From Sphingomonas sp. C3-2 (GTDB lineage: Bacteria; Pseudomonadota; Alphaproteobacteria; Sphingomonadales; Sphingomonadaceae), in the NCBI RefSeq assembly GCF_033025475.1, contig NZ_CP130322.1:992001-1056000 (forward strand): 64,000 nt of DNA. The letters run 5' to 3'. Numbering within the stretch: the stretch's first letter is position 1; every line of letters begins with the position of its first letter. Position numbers and translations under genes: made by a program. Below the pieces are notes generated by a model. The model was not told the DNA's origin. It ran no database searches and saw only the letters and a program-made list of their open reading frames with translations. Positions 45,776-54,889 of the stretch are shown piece after piece.

Positions 45776-48328
45776 CTAAAATCTTTTCTGAATACTGAAA
45801 CGGATCAACCGACCTACAGGGTCTATTTCATCCCGGCCATATCCATATGGAACGCTTCCATCGTTCAATTGAACTCGACGAAATTCATTAAAAATATTCT
45901 GAACATCAAAGGATATTCTCAAATTTTTAAAGACTGAATCTTCATTTCCACTCCCAATCAACCTGTGCGGTTCAAAAAATGTTGAAAAATTGAACTTCAA
46001 AGAAGATTTGAAGTGAAACACCTCATCAGCACCGTCCAAGCGAGCGGGCCCAACCCAATTTCCGCTCAGCGTAGCACCCAATCCTTTTTTTCCAGCCGTC
46101 AGTTGCAACGAAGCATGGTGGCGGGGCTGCCCCGCACCGTTCAGTTGATCAAGCACGGCTATGCCATTTCGGATCAATAATTCATTCTTGAGTTGCCACA
46201 CATGATTCAATGACATGTTCAATCGCAATGGATTTTGCGGCACCGCTGCCGCTGGCTGGCGCTCAGAAAGGAGGCGCACGACAAGGGATGTCGTCAACGC
46301 CTCCAAAGAATTCCGCGCGATATTGATGGGACGGGCGTCAACCATGATCAGGCGACCGGCATCGTCTCGTGTGAAGCGCTCTGGAAACACGGCCTCTACC
46401 GAGGGTGCCGATGTTGGCAGCGCCCCACTCCCTCGCCTTCCTATCACGCGCTGATATGAGACGTTGAGCGTGGGTCCCTCCTTGCTCAGCGGATAGAATG
46501 TACCATTCAGCGTAAAGGCGTGACGAGTTCCTCGGCGCAGCGCAGGATTGCCCCCGGTAATCCAAACCGGCTCAGCCACCTCCTGCCTGATGAAATCATA
46601 TACCCGATTGATTGTTTCGACACGCGGCCCTTCCAACAGAACAACCGCCGGCACATCCTCGGTGTAAGATATTGAGCCGCGCAACTGCACAGACGGCCAA
46701 GGGGTCCAATTCACCCTGCCATCGAACGCCCTCTGCACCTCCCTCTCACCCCCAATGTCCAAGCTGCCTAGAACATCAATCGAGAGATCTCCCAACACTG
46801 CCCTCTCATCGGCGATTCTACTGGAAATAGGGATAGTGAAAGATTGCTGAACCTTGAATCGCATATTGCGCGCATGGCTATTTTCAAATGAACTATGATT
46901 ACTTTTAATTAATTTATTTGATGAGAAATTTCTATTTGCGGAAGCCGTAAAATTAGAAAAAACAGATCCACTTTTCATTTCAAAAATTGAATTAGATACA
47001 TTAATCTGAGCATCCCAATTTTCGTATATAGAATAAATTTCATCAGTAAGGAATATTTCCGTTGGAAGACGGCCATAAGGATTTTTCAGAACATCCCCGG
47101 ATGCAACGATCTTCTGAAATTCCGTAATATCGATTCCACGATCCAGCGAGGAACGAGACGATCCACGCATGTAATTTGCGAGAAGGTTCAATTGCCAGGA
47201 ACCGATCGCTCCACTTAAGGAAGTCGAAACACCCCAGGATCTGGACTGAAGACGGCTGCGCAACGGACGGTCTCCGTCATAACTGCGCACAAGCACCACA
47301 TCCTGGTGAAAAGGTGACCAGAGGCTTGTCGCAGGAAGAACCGCAGAGGCACGCGGCAATCCCAGCAACCTTTCAGTGTGGTTTGTTCCGCCATTGACAC
47401 TGATCGAGCCACTGAACGCCCCTATGGGGCGCATGAGATTGGCGCTGAGTGACAGCGTCTCATTACCGGGCAAAAGCGTCTCATAGGCATGTGGGTCACC
47501 CAGTTGAACGACACCAGCAGTTTGCACGAAATCGCTCAACTCAGGGGGATCAGATTCAGCACCGCGCGGCACCCCCGCGATCGTCACAGCCTTGCCCGCC
47601 AACGCACTTAATTGCGGATCGATTTCACCCAGTCCAAGGCCTTCAATATGGCCGGCCAAGTCAACCGCCGCGACCGGTCGTGGAATATGTCTCTGATTTT
47701 TCAACAAGGCGCTTTCCCGTGAAAGCTGGGCATTGACGCCCCAGTTCGTCTGCCCCGAAATTGCTGTATATCCAGCGGATAGTCGCTGACCATCCCGCCC
47801 CCCCGCCGTTGCGAACGACGCCCCGGCATCGATGCTTAAACTGCTGAATTTACGCTTCAACACTAGGTTGACCACCCGCCGCCCCGGCGGATAGCCATAA
47901 CGCGCCGCCGCATCAGGAGGCAGAATGGCAAGACGCGACAGCGCCTCGGGCGGGAAGCCGGAAACACCCACCGCCCCGCCGCGCTTTCCATTAACAAGCA
48001 GCTCAAGCTCTTCGCCTGATCCGTCGATGGATGGCTTCAATGATTGAAGGAGCTCCGCAATGCTGCTCGCGCCGTGAATGGCGATATCTTCTTCATCAAG
48101 TTCTGTTTCAGGCGCCACATTCGCGTCGCCATAGCGAGCCGTAACAACAATTTCGGTATCATCGGTCACAGTCGCAGCATCGGGCGCTGCAGCATCGCGC
48201 TCAGCCGCCCGATCATTACGCTGCGCAAACGCCTCTTCAACGCGCGCAAAATCCAAAATAATCAGAAGCAGGACCACGCGCACGCAGTGCGTCCAAAAGG
48301 TGCTTCGCATCATAGCGCCGCGCAACAT
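45776..48328 (-). CDS. TonB-dependent receptor-like outer-membrane protein, divergent
   Basis: An 850-residue protein: signal peptide-like start (VVLLLIILDFARVEEAFAQ), a plug-like domain (DTEIVVTARYGDANVAPETEL, ASSIAELLQSLKPSIDGSG, PPDAAARYGYPPGRRVVNLVLKRKF) and a barrel ending GRLIRFSIQKRF. The plug lacks the usual LRGPQGTLYGRN segment and has the short VNGKRGGAVGVSGFPPEAL version seen in a divergent sphingomonad receptor group. The middle part (about 46.9-47.2 kb) is strongly AT-rich compared with its flanks. No good ribosome binding site precedes 48328; ATG codons at 48313 and 48310 are alternatives. The substrate is unknown. Confidence 0.85.
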   Translation of the reverse strand: MLRGAMMRSTFWTHCVRVVLLLIILDFARVEEAFAQRNDRAAERDAAAPDAATVTDDTEIVVTARYGDANVAPETELDEEDIAIHGASSIAELLQSLKPSIDGSGEELELLVNGKRGGAVGVSGFPPEALSRLAILPPDAAARYGYPPGRRVVNLVLKRKFSSLSIDAGASFATAGGRDGQRLSAGYTAISGQTNWGVNAQLSRESALLKNQRHIPRPVAAVDLAGHIEGLGLGEIDPQLSALAGKAVTIAGVPRGAESDPPELSDFVQTAGVVQLGDPHAYETLLPGNETLSLSANLMRPIGAFSGSISVNGGTNHTERLLGLPRASAVLPATSLWSPFHQDVVLVRSYDGDRPLRSRLQSRSWGVSTSLSGAIGSWQLNLLANYMRGSSRSSLDRGIDITEFQKIVASGDVLKNPYGRLPTEIFLTDEIYSIYENWDAQINVSNSIFEMKSGSVFSNFTASANRNFSSNKLIKSNHSSFENSHARNMRFKVQQSFTIPISSRIADERAVLGDLSIDVLGSLDIGGEREVQRAFDGRVNWTPWPSVQLRGSISYTEDVPAVVLLEGPRVETINRVYDFIRQEVAEPVWITGGNPALRRGTRHAFTLNGTFYPLSKEGPTLNVSYQRVIGRRGSGALPTSAPSVEAVFPERFTRDDAGRLIMVDARPINIARNSLEALTTSLVVRLLSERQPAAAVPQNPLRLNMSLNHVWQLKNELLIRNGIAVLDQLNGAGQPRHHASLQLTAGKKGLGATLSGNWVGPARLDGADEVFHFKSSLKFNFSTFFEPHRLIGSGNEDSVFKNLRISFDVQNIFNEFRRVQLNDGSVPYGYGRDEIDPVGRLIRFSIQKRF

Positions 48329-48534
48329 CTTGCACAGAAAGATCTAAATGGAATTTTTCTGGTTACCAGATGAACAGCGAAAGGCACTTTGGGGAGGAGG
48401 CGGCATATTGCGCCGCAATACTCTCGGGCATCGCTGACACTCAGCACACCACCCTCCCCAAATTCTCATTTCAAAAACATACTCATAATTTCAACAACAG
48501 AAAAATTATTTGATCCAATTTGAATGCGTTATTC

Positions 48535-49524
48535 TTATTCCACATAATATTGGCTGAACCAGCGGCGCCACAGCAAGATCGGGCCGTCGCCGTCGCAGAG
48601 CAGCGGTTGCGGACGATATTTCTTGTTGTTCCAGACGATGAGATCGACCGATTCAAAGCCCGCCGAATCCTCGTCTTCAGTTTCGCCGATCGAATGCTCG
48701 TACAGCTTGTGCGCAATCTTGCGCTCAACCGAGCCTTCCTCGTAATTGCGATAGGTGAACTGCATCATGGTGCGCGTATTTTCGCGGTCGATGGGCAGCG
48801 AGCTCGAGAACATCGTCATGGTGACGCCGTTCTGGCTGTGCCGCACGACAGCGATACCGGGACCATGGTTTTCGCCGACGATATATCCGTTGCCGATGTC
48901 GAAGTGAAAGACATTGCCTTCGACGCGCGCGGTGCCCGGCGGGATGATCGGCGCACCGTGCAGATAATGAAGATGCGCAAAGTCGACCGCATTTTCGCCG
49001 ATTTCCTGTATCGCGGTTCCGATGTCCCAGGCGCCGCGCGGCAGCGTGACATAATCGTCGCTTTCAAATTCGGGCACTTCGGGCAGCTCAAACATCGGCT
49101 CGGCGCCCTCAGGGTGATACCAGGCGTAGATCGCGCCATAACGCTCAATGATCGGCAGCGAGCGGAGAATGGGCTTCTTGCGCGCGATCGGCGGCATCAC
49201 CTTTGCGTACGGGATCTTGGTGCACCAGCCTTGGGTGTCATATTCCCAGTGGTGGAACGGGCAACGAATGCTGTCGCCGACCACCACCCCGCCCTCGCCG
49301 AGATGCGCGCCCAGATGCGGGCAGAAGGGATCCGAGATGCCAACCTTGCCGCTTTCCCCCCGGAACATCACCCATTGCTGGTCGAACGCCTGAATCTGCC
49401 GGATTTCACCCGGCGCGATGCTCGCGGACTCATCGATCATGAACCATCCATAGGGGATGGGAAACGGACAGCGCTCCAGCTCTTTCGAAGTCTGGATATG
49501 TTCGATCGGCGATAATTCGTTCAT
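48535..49524 (-). CDS. KshA-like Rieske non-heme iron oxygenase
   Basis: A 329-residue terminal oxygenase. The Rieske cluster ligands are C68, H70, C88 and H91 (CPH ... CPFHH); the mononuclear iron site is N178-x2-D181-x2-H184-x4-H189 in ENAVDFAHLHYLHG. The C-terminal stretch VDLIVWNNKKYRPQPLL then DGPI and RRWFSQYYVE closely recalls 3-ketosteroid 9alpha-hydroxylase KshA and the cholesterol desaturase DAF-36/Neverland group. It would hydroxylate or desaturate a sterol-like or other polycyclic substrate, with electrons from a separate reductase. ATG 49524 overlaps the P450 stop by four bases, so the two oxygenases are made together. No KshB-type reductase gene is in the window. Confidence 0.93.
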   Translation of the reverse strand: MNELSPIEHIQTSKELERCPFPIPYGWFMIDESASIAPGEIRQIQAFDQQWVMFRGESGKVGISDPFCPHLGAHLGEGGVVVGDSIRCPFHHWEYDTQGWCTKIPYAKVMPPIARKKPILRSLPIIERYGAIYAWYHPEGAEPMFELPEVPEFESDDYVTLPRGAWDIGTAIQEIGENAVDFAHLHYLHGAPIIPPGTARVEGNVFHFDIGNGYIVGENHGPGIAVVRHSQNGVTMTMFSSSLPIDRENTRTMMQFTYRNYEEGSVERKIAHKLYEHSIGETEDEDSAGFESVDLIVWNNKKYRPQPLLCDGDGPILLWRRWFSQYYVE

Positions 49525-50912
49525 TTTCCCTCTCCTCGATATGGCGGATGCCGCTCGGCCACGACGCGCACGGAGAAGCTCAGTGCCGGTCCGGGTGTGG
49601 GCGCGGTCTTGGTTTTGAGAACATAATCGGGCGATGGCAGCGCCAGTTCGAACCGATGGAAAAGCTGTGCCATCGCAATCGCCATCTGGATTTCGGCCAG
49701 CCCCTGGCCAAGGCAGCTATGCGGCCCCCGCCCGAACGGCGAATACGCCCCTTTCTGCAGATGCTCGCCGCGCGGCCGCTGATAGCGATCGATATCGTAC
49801 CGCTCCGGCTCGGGGTAGAATTCCTCCATGAAGTGCGGGACGCTGGTGCCCACATAGATCATCTCATTTTCCGGAATGATGTGCCCGGCAAATTCGAAGT
49901 CGCGCGTGGCTGTGCGCATTTGCGCAACCGCGATCGGCCAGAGCCGCATCGCTTCCATGATCGCGCCATTCACCGCCGTCATGTTGCGGACAGCTGCCTC
50001 ATCGATGACCTTCCCTGAGAAGAGTTCATCAGCTTCGGCCTGAACGCGCTTGAGCACGTCAGGATGTTTGAGGATTCCGTAAATGCAGGCCGCGAGCGTG
50101 TTGGCGACGGTATCAAGCCCGGCCACATAGGGACCGGTTACCGACAGGATGAGATTCTGATCGGGCATCAGATCCGAGCCATCACGATTGGCCTGGATGA
50201 TATCGGTGATAAGGTTCTTGGGCGCGGTGCCATCATCAAGGCGCGTCCGGAAATCCGCGATCATGGCTTCGCCAAGTTCGCGAATGCGCTGATGCGCCCG
50301 GCTGTAGCGCGGGTCTTTCAGCATGATCCGCGGGCGCTGCTTGGTCACCAGCACGTTGAGGATGGTAAGGATCGCGAAACGGATATCTTTGACATATTCG
50401 AGCGGCGCCTGCCCGGTCAGGAGCATGCCGAGCTGCTCGACCACCAGATATTGCATCGCCTCGAGCACGGGGATTTTTGCGCCCGGCGTCCACCGGCGGC
50501 CAAGGGCGCGGTCAGTCGCCTCGACGAGATCCTCATAATGCCCTTCGACCGCCTCGCGCGAGAAACCGCTGCGCAACAGCGTGCGCAACCGCATATGCCG
50601 CTCGCCATCAAGGCCGGTCAGGGTTTCGGTCGCGCCATATTCCTCGATGAGGCCGTGCCAGAATTCCTTCGAACGCAGGCAATCGCGTCCTTCGCGCGTC
50701 GTCATGAAGGTGGCCGCCTCCGGCCCCGCAATCACGATGCTTTCGCGTCCAAAGACATGAATACGGTAAACCGGACCATGCGCACGGTAGGAGCGCAGAA
50801 AGAATGCGGCCGGATCCTTGGCCATATCGAGCGTGTTGCCGAGCAAAGGGAGCCCGGGCACCAGCGGGATGCTCGTTTCGGCCAGTCTCGGTTTTTCCAG
50901 AACAGCGGCCAT
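49521..50912 (-). CDS. cytochrome P450
   Basis: A 463-residue soluble P450. The haem cysteine is C400 in FGRGPHSCLGQGLAEIQ, the K-helix ExxR is EAMR in EAMRLWPIA, and the I-helix oxygen-binding groove is AGLDTVAN. It lacks an N-terminal membrane anchor, like other bacterial P450s that take electrons from a [2Fe-2S] ferredoxin; two such ferredoxins lie at 20.6 and 55.7 kb. ATG 50912 is preferred because AAGGAG lies 11 bases upstream, against an unsupported longer reading to 51008. Operon order is TetR, SDR, aldehyde dehydrogenase, P450, Rieske. The subfamily cannot be assigned by eye. Confidence 0.95.
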   Translation of the reverse strand: MAAVLEKPRLAETSIPLVPGLPLLGNTLDMAKDPAAFFLRSYRAHGPVYRIHVFGRESIVIAGPEAATFMTTREGRDCLRSKEFWHGLIEEYGATETLTGLDGERHMRLRTLLRSGFSREAVEGHYEDLVEATDRALGRRWTPGAKIPVLEAMQYLVVEQLGMLLTGQAPLEYVKDIRFAILTILNVLVTKQRPRIMLKDPRYSRAHQRIRELGEAMIADFRTRLDDGTAPKNLITDIIQANRDGSDLMPDQNLILSVTGPYVAGLDTVANTLAACIYGILKHPDVLKRVQAEADELFSGKVIDEAAVRNMTAVNGAIMEAMRLWPIAVAQMRTATRDFEFAGHIIPENEMIYVGTSVPHFMEEFYPEPERYDIDRYQRPRGEHLQKGAYSPFGRGPHSCLGQGLAEIQMAIAMAQLFHRFELALPSPDYVLKTKTAPTPGPALSFSVRVVAERHPPYRGEGK

Positions 50913-51077
50913 ATCGACTATCTCCTTTTGACGATCCGGCCGGCACGCCCCGCACAGCCTCTTGCCGCAAGAACCGGGGACACAGCTAGCCTTTGTCCGG
51001 ACGGTCATGCCGTCCGGACGGGTTTCAAAATTGCACTTTGGTAGTCATCGTCGCGCCTGAGGGCGCGACAGTTTCGT

Positions 51078-52472
51078 TCAGGGCGTCAGCATCTGATCCA
51101 CAAACATTGCTGCCTCCTTGGGAAAGGGTGGATAGAACATCGGCGCGCTGTCCTTGGCATCCAGCGCATCCTCAACCACGCCGCGCGGATTGGAGAATTC
51201 CACGAAACCGGCACGGCCGCCGAGGCGACCGATACCGCTATGATTGGCGCCACCAAAGGGTAGCGTCGCGATATTGGCCTGAACCACCGCGTTGTTCACG
51301 GCGCTCGTGCCTGCGCGCGTATGATCGATATACCAGTCGGCCGAAGCCCGGTCGGCGGTGAAGATGTAGATGCCGAGCGGTTTCGGGCGCCGCGCGATTT
51401 CCGCAACGGCGTTCTCGCGCGTGTCGAAGCCCTGGACAACGAGCACAGGCCCGAACACCTCTTCGTCATAGATCGCCATGTCCGACGTCACATCGGTCAG
51501 GATCGTCGGCGAGACAAAGCGGGCGTCCACATCCACCTCGCCGCCCATCACCAACGTCGCGCCCTTTTCGAGCGCATCCTCGATAAGGCTCTGGATACGC
51601 CGGGTATGATGCACGCTGATGATCCGTGACAGATCCTGCGACACGGTGAAACCTTCGCCGGCGGGATCGTAGAATTCCCGCACCTTTTGCTGAAGCGCGT
51701 CGAGGAACGCGTCCTTGACGCTGTTGCTGACCAGCACATAGTCGGGCGCCAGGCAGACCTGTCCCGCAATGAGGTGGCGGCCAAAGGCGAGCTTGGCCGC
51801 CGCATCGGCGATATCGGCGTCCGCTTCGACGATCGCGGGGTTCTTGCCGCCCATTTCCAGCGTTACGCCGGCAAAGTTGCGCGCAGCCGCCTCCATGACA
51901 AGCCGCCCGATGCGATTATTGCCGACATAACAGATATGATCGAAGGGCAGCGCAAGCAGGCCCTGTGCGACCTCCGGACCACCAGTGACCACGGCAACAT
52001 CCTCGGTCAGCCCTGCCCGTTCGATCACCTTCACCACCATTTCGGCCGAATGAGGCGCGATTTCGGATGGCTTCAGCACAACAGCATTGCCGGCGGCGAT
52101 CATGCTGACGACCGGCGACAGGCTGATGAGCACGGGCGCATTCCAGGTCGCCAGATGCAGGACGACCCCCTTCGGCTCATAATGGACATAGGCCTGGCGC
52201 CCCATCATGCTGGGCAGCGCCTCGACATGCTCGCGCTCCATCCATCCCGCCAGGCGGTCACAGACAAAGCCGATTTCTTCCTTGAGCGGAAGGAGCATCA
52301 TCCGGCCGTCCATCGCCACTTCGCGCATGCTGGCTTCGCCAATTTCCGCGCGCAGATCATAGACCGCCTGATAGAGCCGCCGAAGCTTTTCGATCCGTTC
52401 GGCCGCAGTGGACCGGGCAATCTGCGGCGCCCGCGCGCGCAACTGGCCGTATATTGTCGCTAGATCAGTCAT
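51078..52472 (-). CDS. aldehyde dehydrogenase
   Basis: A 464-residue NAD(P)-dependent aldehyde dehydrogenase. Conserved sites are the Asn in TWNAPVLISL, the general-base Glu in VTLEMGGKNPAIV, the nucleophilic Cys in AGQVCLAPDYV, and FGGANHSGIGRLGGRAG near the C-terminus. The length and motifs are closest to the coniferyl-aldehyde/fatty-aldehyde group. I chose the ATG at 52472; a GTG at 52487 that overlaps the SDR stop is an alternative and would add five residues. It would oxidise an aldehyde formed after P450 or SDR action to the acid. Confidence 0.92.
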   Translation of the reverse strand: MTDLATIYGQLRARAPQIARSTAAERIEKLRRLYQAVYDLRAEIGEASMREVAMDGRMMLLPLKEEIGFVCDRLAGWMEREHVEALPSMMGRQAYVHYEPKGVVLHLATWNAPVLISLSPVVSMIAAGNAVVLKPSEIAPHSAEMVVKVIERAGLTEDVAVVTGGPEVAQGLLALPFDHICYVGNNRIGRLVMEAAARNFAGVTLEMGGKNPAIVEADADIADAAAKLAFGRHLIAGQVCLAPDYVLVSNSVKDAFLDALQQKVREFYDPAGEGFTVSQDLSRIISVHHTRRIQSLIEDALEKGATLVMGGEVDVDARFVSPTILTDVTSDMAIYDEEVFGPVLVVQGFDTRENAVAEIARRPKPLGIYIFTADRASADWYIDHTRAGTSAVNNAVVQANIATLPFGGANHSGIGRLGGRAGFVEFSNPRGVVEDALDAKDSAPMFYPPFPKEAAMFVDQMLTP

Positions 52473-52483
52473 GGGCCTGAACC

Positions 52484-53362
52484 TCACATCATGTCGGGAA
52501 TGGCGGGCTGGCGGCGTTCGAGCATATCCTCATAGCGCTTGCGCACAGCAGCCTTGGTCTGATCGGTCAGCGGCAGGATGTAGAACTCGTCACGGAGAAG
52601 CGACTGGAACACCTCCTCGGCGAAATCGGCCGGATTGGTGATGTCGACTTCCCGGCCGAGGAACATCTTCATGACAGCCTGGAACGAGGCGATGTCGTTG
52701 ATGCCCGTGCCCTCGCGCACGAGCGGATCGTCATAATCGGACTGAAGATTGCGGTGCGACCCGAAGAGCCCGGTATCGACCACATGCGGTCCCGGGAAAA
52801 GAAGCGCCGCCTTGATCGGCGATTGCGCCATCTGAAGCTGATAAGCGAGAACTTCCCAAAGCGCGATCAGTGCCGCCTTCGAGGACGAATAAGCCGGCGA
52901 GCTTGGCGGAAACACAATGCCAGCACCAGACGAGGTTGCCGCGATCAGCGCTTCGCCACCTTGCGCGATCAGGCGCGGCATAAACGTCAGCACCCCATTG
53001 AGCGGACCGAAATAATTGACGTCCATCGCCCAGCGAAATGCCTTTTCCGGGCTTTCCCAGATGGTCGGCCCGCCGCCGCCGCCAACGCCGGCATTGTTGA
53101 AGACCATATGGACGGCGCCCCACTCCGCGAATGCCCGGTCGGCCAGCGCCTCAACTTCTTCGCGACGCACGACGTCGGTCTTTTGACCGATCGCCTTGGC
53201 ACCCGTTGCACGCAGGCCCTCGACAGCAGCGTCAAGCGCTTCCTGCTCGATATCCGCGAGCACCACATTGGCACCTTCGCGCGCCAGACGGTGTGCAAGG
53301 GCAAGTCCAACCCCACTCGCGCCCCCCGTGATTACGGCGACCTTATTCCGGAACTCCTTCAT
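52484..53362 (-). CDS. short-chain dehydrogenase/reductase
   Basis: A 292-residue classical SDR. The cofactor loop is TGGASGVGLALAHRLA with the NAD-type Asp in VLADIE; catalytic residues are the Ser in ATSSGAG and the Tyr/Lys in YSSSKAAL. The C-terminal part is longer than the SDR norm of about 250 residues and ends QPAIPDMM. Its start lies 20 bases inside the upstream TetR gene, so the regulator and enzymes are co-translated. It probably interconverts a hydroxyl and keto group of the pathway substrate. Confidence 0.92.
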   Translation of the reverse strand: MKEFRNKVAVITGGASGVGLALAHRLAREGANVVLADIEQEALDAAVEGLRATGAKAIGQKTDVVRREEVEALADRAFAEWGAVHMVFNNAGVGGGGGPTIWESPEKAFRWAMDVNYFGPLNGVLTFMPRLIAQGGEALIAATSSGAGIVFPPSSPAYSSSKAALIALWEVLAYQLQMAQSPIKAALLFPGPHVVDTGLFGSHRNLQSDYDDPLVREGTGINDIASFQAVMKMFLGREVDITNPADFAEEVFQSLLRDEFYILPLTDQTKAAVRKRYEDMLERRQPAIPDMM

Positions 53363-54155
53363 CTTCTTCGCCCTCTCCAGCTAAGGCGACCGCCTTTCGC
53401 GCCGCCTGTTTTTTACGGGTTTTCTTCACTTCCACGGGGCTGGTCGGACGCGGTGCCGTCCCATTGTCCCAGGGCATCACCTCCCCACGTCGGCGCCCAA
53501 TGGATTCCACGATCGGCAACAACATTTCCCCAACCAGATCGACCGGCTTGGCATAGGCCTTCTGGCCTTTGCGCATCAGCGGCAGCTGATCGGGTTCGAA
53601 ATGCGCAAATGCCTGACGCAGCATCCGTGCACTCGATCCACTACGCGCCTCGGCCGCACGATCACGGCAAATCGCAATCGCCGCCCCCAAGGTGATGGCC
53701 CCAATGGTACGCCAAACGCCCACCGCCTCGTCGATCGCAAACCCCCGCGCGACAAGAACCTCGACAAAACGCTCGGTCACGGCGAGCTCGCGCTCAATAC
53801 CGCCACCCCCGTCCATGACCTGAAGAATTAGGTGCGGCTCCGATGCCAGCGCATCCTTCAGGCTGGTCGCGTATTCGATCACATATTCCGACCAGTGCTG
53901 TTCGCAATCGCCAGGCAGATCCACCGTTTCCAGCTGCCGCTCAATTGCGAGCCTGAGCAACTCGTCCCGATTTTTCACATATTGGTACAGCGTCGCAATT
54001 CCGACACCCAGATGTTCGGCCACCCGCTTCATGCTGAAGCGGTCGAGCCCCAGCGTGACAGCCGCATCAATGACGGCATCCCGCTCGAGACTTCTGGGAC
54101 GCCCCACCCCGTTCGGCGTTTTCGACAACCAATTCACATTTCGTTCCCGCACCAT
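53343..54155 (-). CDS. TetR/AcrR-family regulator, first gene of the P450 operon
   Basis: A 270-residue TetR protein with an N-terminal HTH at about residues 25-62 (SMKRVAEHLGVGIATLYQYVKNRDE), a helical ligand-binding domain, and an unusual basic/acidic C-terminal tail (VKKTRKKQAARKAVALAGEGEEDEG). It heads the operon that continues with SDR, aldehyde dehydrogenase, P450 and Rieske genes. The dyad 54167-54185 lies 12 bases upstream of its start, so autoregulation is likely. No Shine-Dalgarno sequence is clear before 54155, so the mRNA may be nearly leaderless. Confidence 0.92.
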   Translation of the reverse strand: MVRERNVNWLSKTPNGVGRPRSLERDAVIDAAVTLGLDRFSMKRVAEHLGVGIATLYQYVKNRDELLRLAIERQLETVDLPGDCEQHWSEYVIEYATSLKDALASEPHLILQVMDGGGGIERELAVTERFVEVLVARGFAIDEAVGVWRTIGAITLGAAIAICRDRAAEARSGSSARMLRQAFAHFEPDQLPLMRKGQKAYAKPVDLVGEMLLPIVESIGRRRGEVMPWDNGTAPRPTSPVEVKKTRKKQAARKAVALAGEGEEDEGVPE

Positions 54156-54166
54156 GACACACCATT

Positions 54167-54185
54167 TACGAATTTATTTCGGAAA
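54167..54185. promoter_or_regulatory. TTCGAA-type dyad, copy 2 (TetR/P450 operon)
   Basis: TACGAATTTATTTCGGAAA, immediately upstream of the TetR start. It is the least symmetric of the three copies but aligns base for base with the other two through the core GAATNTATTTCG. Confidence 0.65.
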
Positions 54186-54421
54186 TGTGCGTAAGGCGTT
54201 TCCCTGCTGCTGTCGAGCCGATATGGGCCCGCGCCGGACAGATAGCCTGATGCGGAGCCAATTTCGGTTCTGATTTCAGCAGCCCAGTTCACATGCCTCC
54301 CCAGCTAGCTCACCAAAACATCGTGCCGTTAAAATGCCCTGCTGCGTATTCCAGAGGCACGCCGGCGCCCAACCGACATGCGCTCCATTCCTCGCTCATC
54401 CCTTACGCTTACAATTCCTGA
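54186..54421. other. intergenic region, TetR / small gene
   Basis: These 236 bases hold the upstream part of the TetR operon promoter and the 3' side of the next minus-strand gene. I see no gene, terminator stem or other repeat. Confidence 0.45.
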
Positions 54422-54724
54422 TTAGCTGCGGCGCGTGCCAGTGAGCGGCGACGTGCCGAACATGCCCGCCTTGACGCCGCCACTAAGGGTATCACCCGAG
54501 ACGGTCGCGGTTGCTTCGAGCGTCATCTTCATCGGCTGGGTCAGTTGCATCTTCCAGCTGACCGTATCGCCCACGATCTTGCCCTCGAGCAGTTCCATGG
54601 TGCCCATCTGGCCTTCGCTGGTGCCGGTGAAGCTGTCACCGTTCGACTGGAAATGGATGATCGAGGTCTGCTCGCCAACCGGCGTCTTGGTCATGCATTC
54701 CCAGCTTCCGTCAATTGCTGCCAC
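54422..54724 (-). CDS. small conserved-looking protein of unknown function
   Basis: A 100-residue protein, beta-rich, without a signal peptide, starting at GTG 54724 with GGAGAG eight bases upstream. The sequence pattern (GSWECMTKTPVGEQTSIIH, GDSFTGTSEGQMG, GTMELLEGKIVGDTVSWKMQ, SGDTLSGGVKAGMFG) looks like a small calycin- or DUF-type antiparallel barrel that might bind a hydrophobic ligand. I do not recognise the family. The dyad 54751-54769 lies 27 bases upstream, the same as at the P450 operon and the 45.2 kb receptor, so it is probably part of that regulon. Confidence 0.75.
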   Translation of the reverse strand: MAAIDGSWECMTKTPVGEQTSIIHFQSNGDSFTGTSEGQMGTMELLEGKIVGDTVSWKMQLTQPMKMTLEATATVSGDTLSGGVKAGMFGTSPLTGTRRS

Positions 54725-54750
54725 TGCCGCTCTCCTTTTTGATACTCTTT

Positions 54751-54769
54751 TTCGAATCTATTTCGAAAA
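54751..54769. promoter_or_regulatory. TTCGAA-type dyad, copy 3 (small gene 54.7 kb)
   Basis: TTCGAATCTATTTCGAAAA, the most symmetric copy: TTCGAA, five bases, TTCGAA. It lies between the start of the small gene and any plausible -35 box, as expected of a repressor site. Confidence 0.68.
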
Positions 54770-54889
54770 TTGATATCGAATGTTTGTCGGCTTATTCCAC
54801 CGCTGTCAATAGCGCGCACGCAAAGAAGCGCGACGGGAATGCCCCGCTGCGTGAAAATTACTGATAGTTGAAAAGCTTATTATGCGGCG

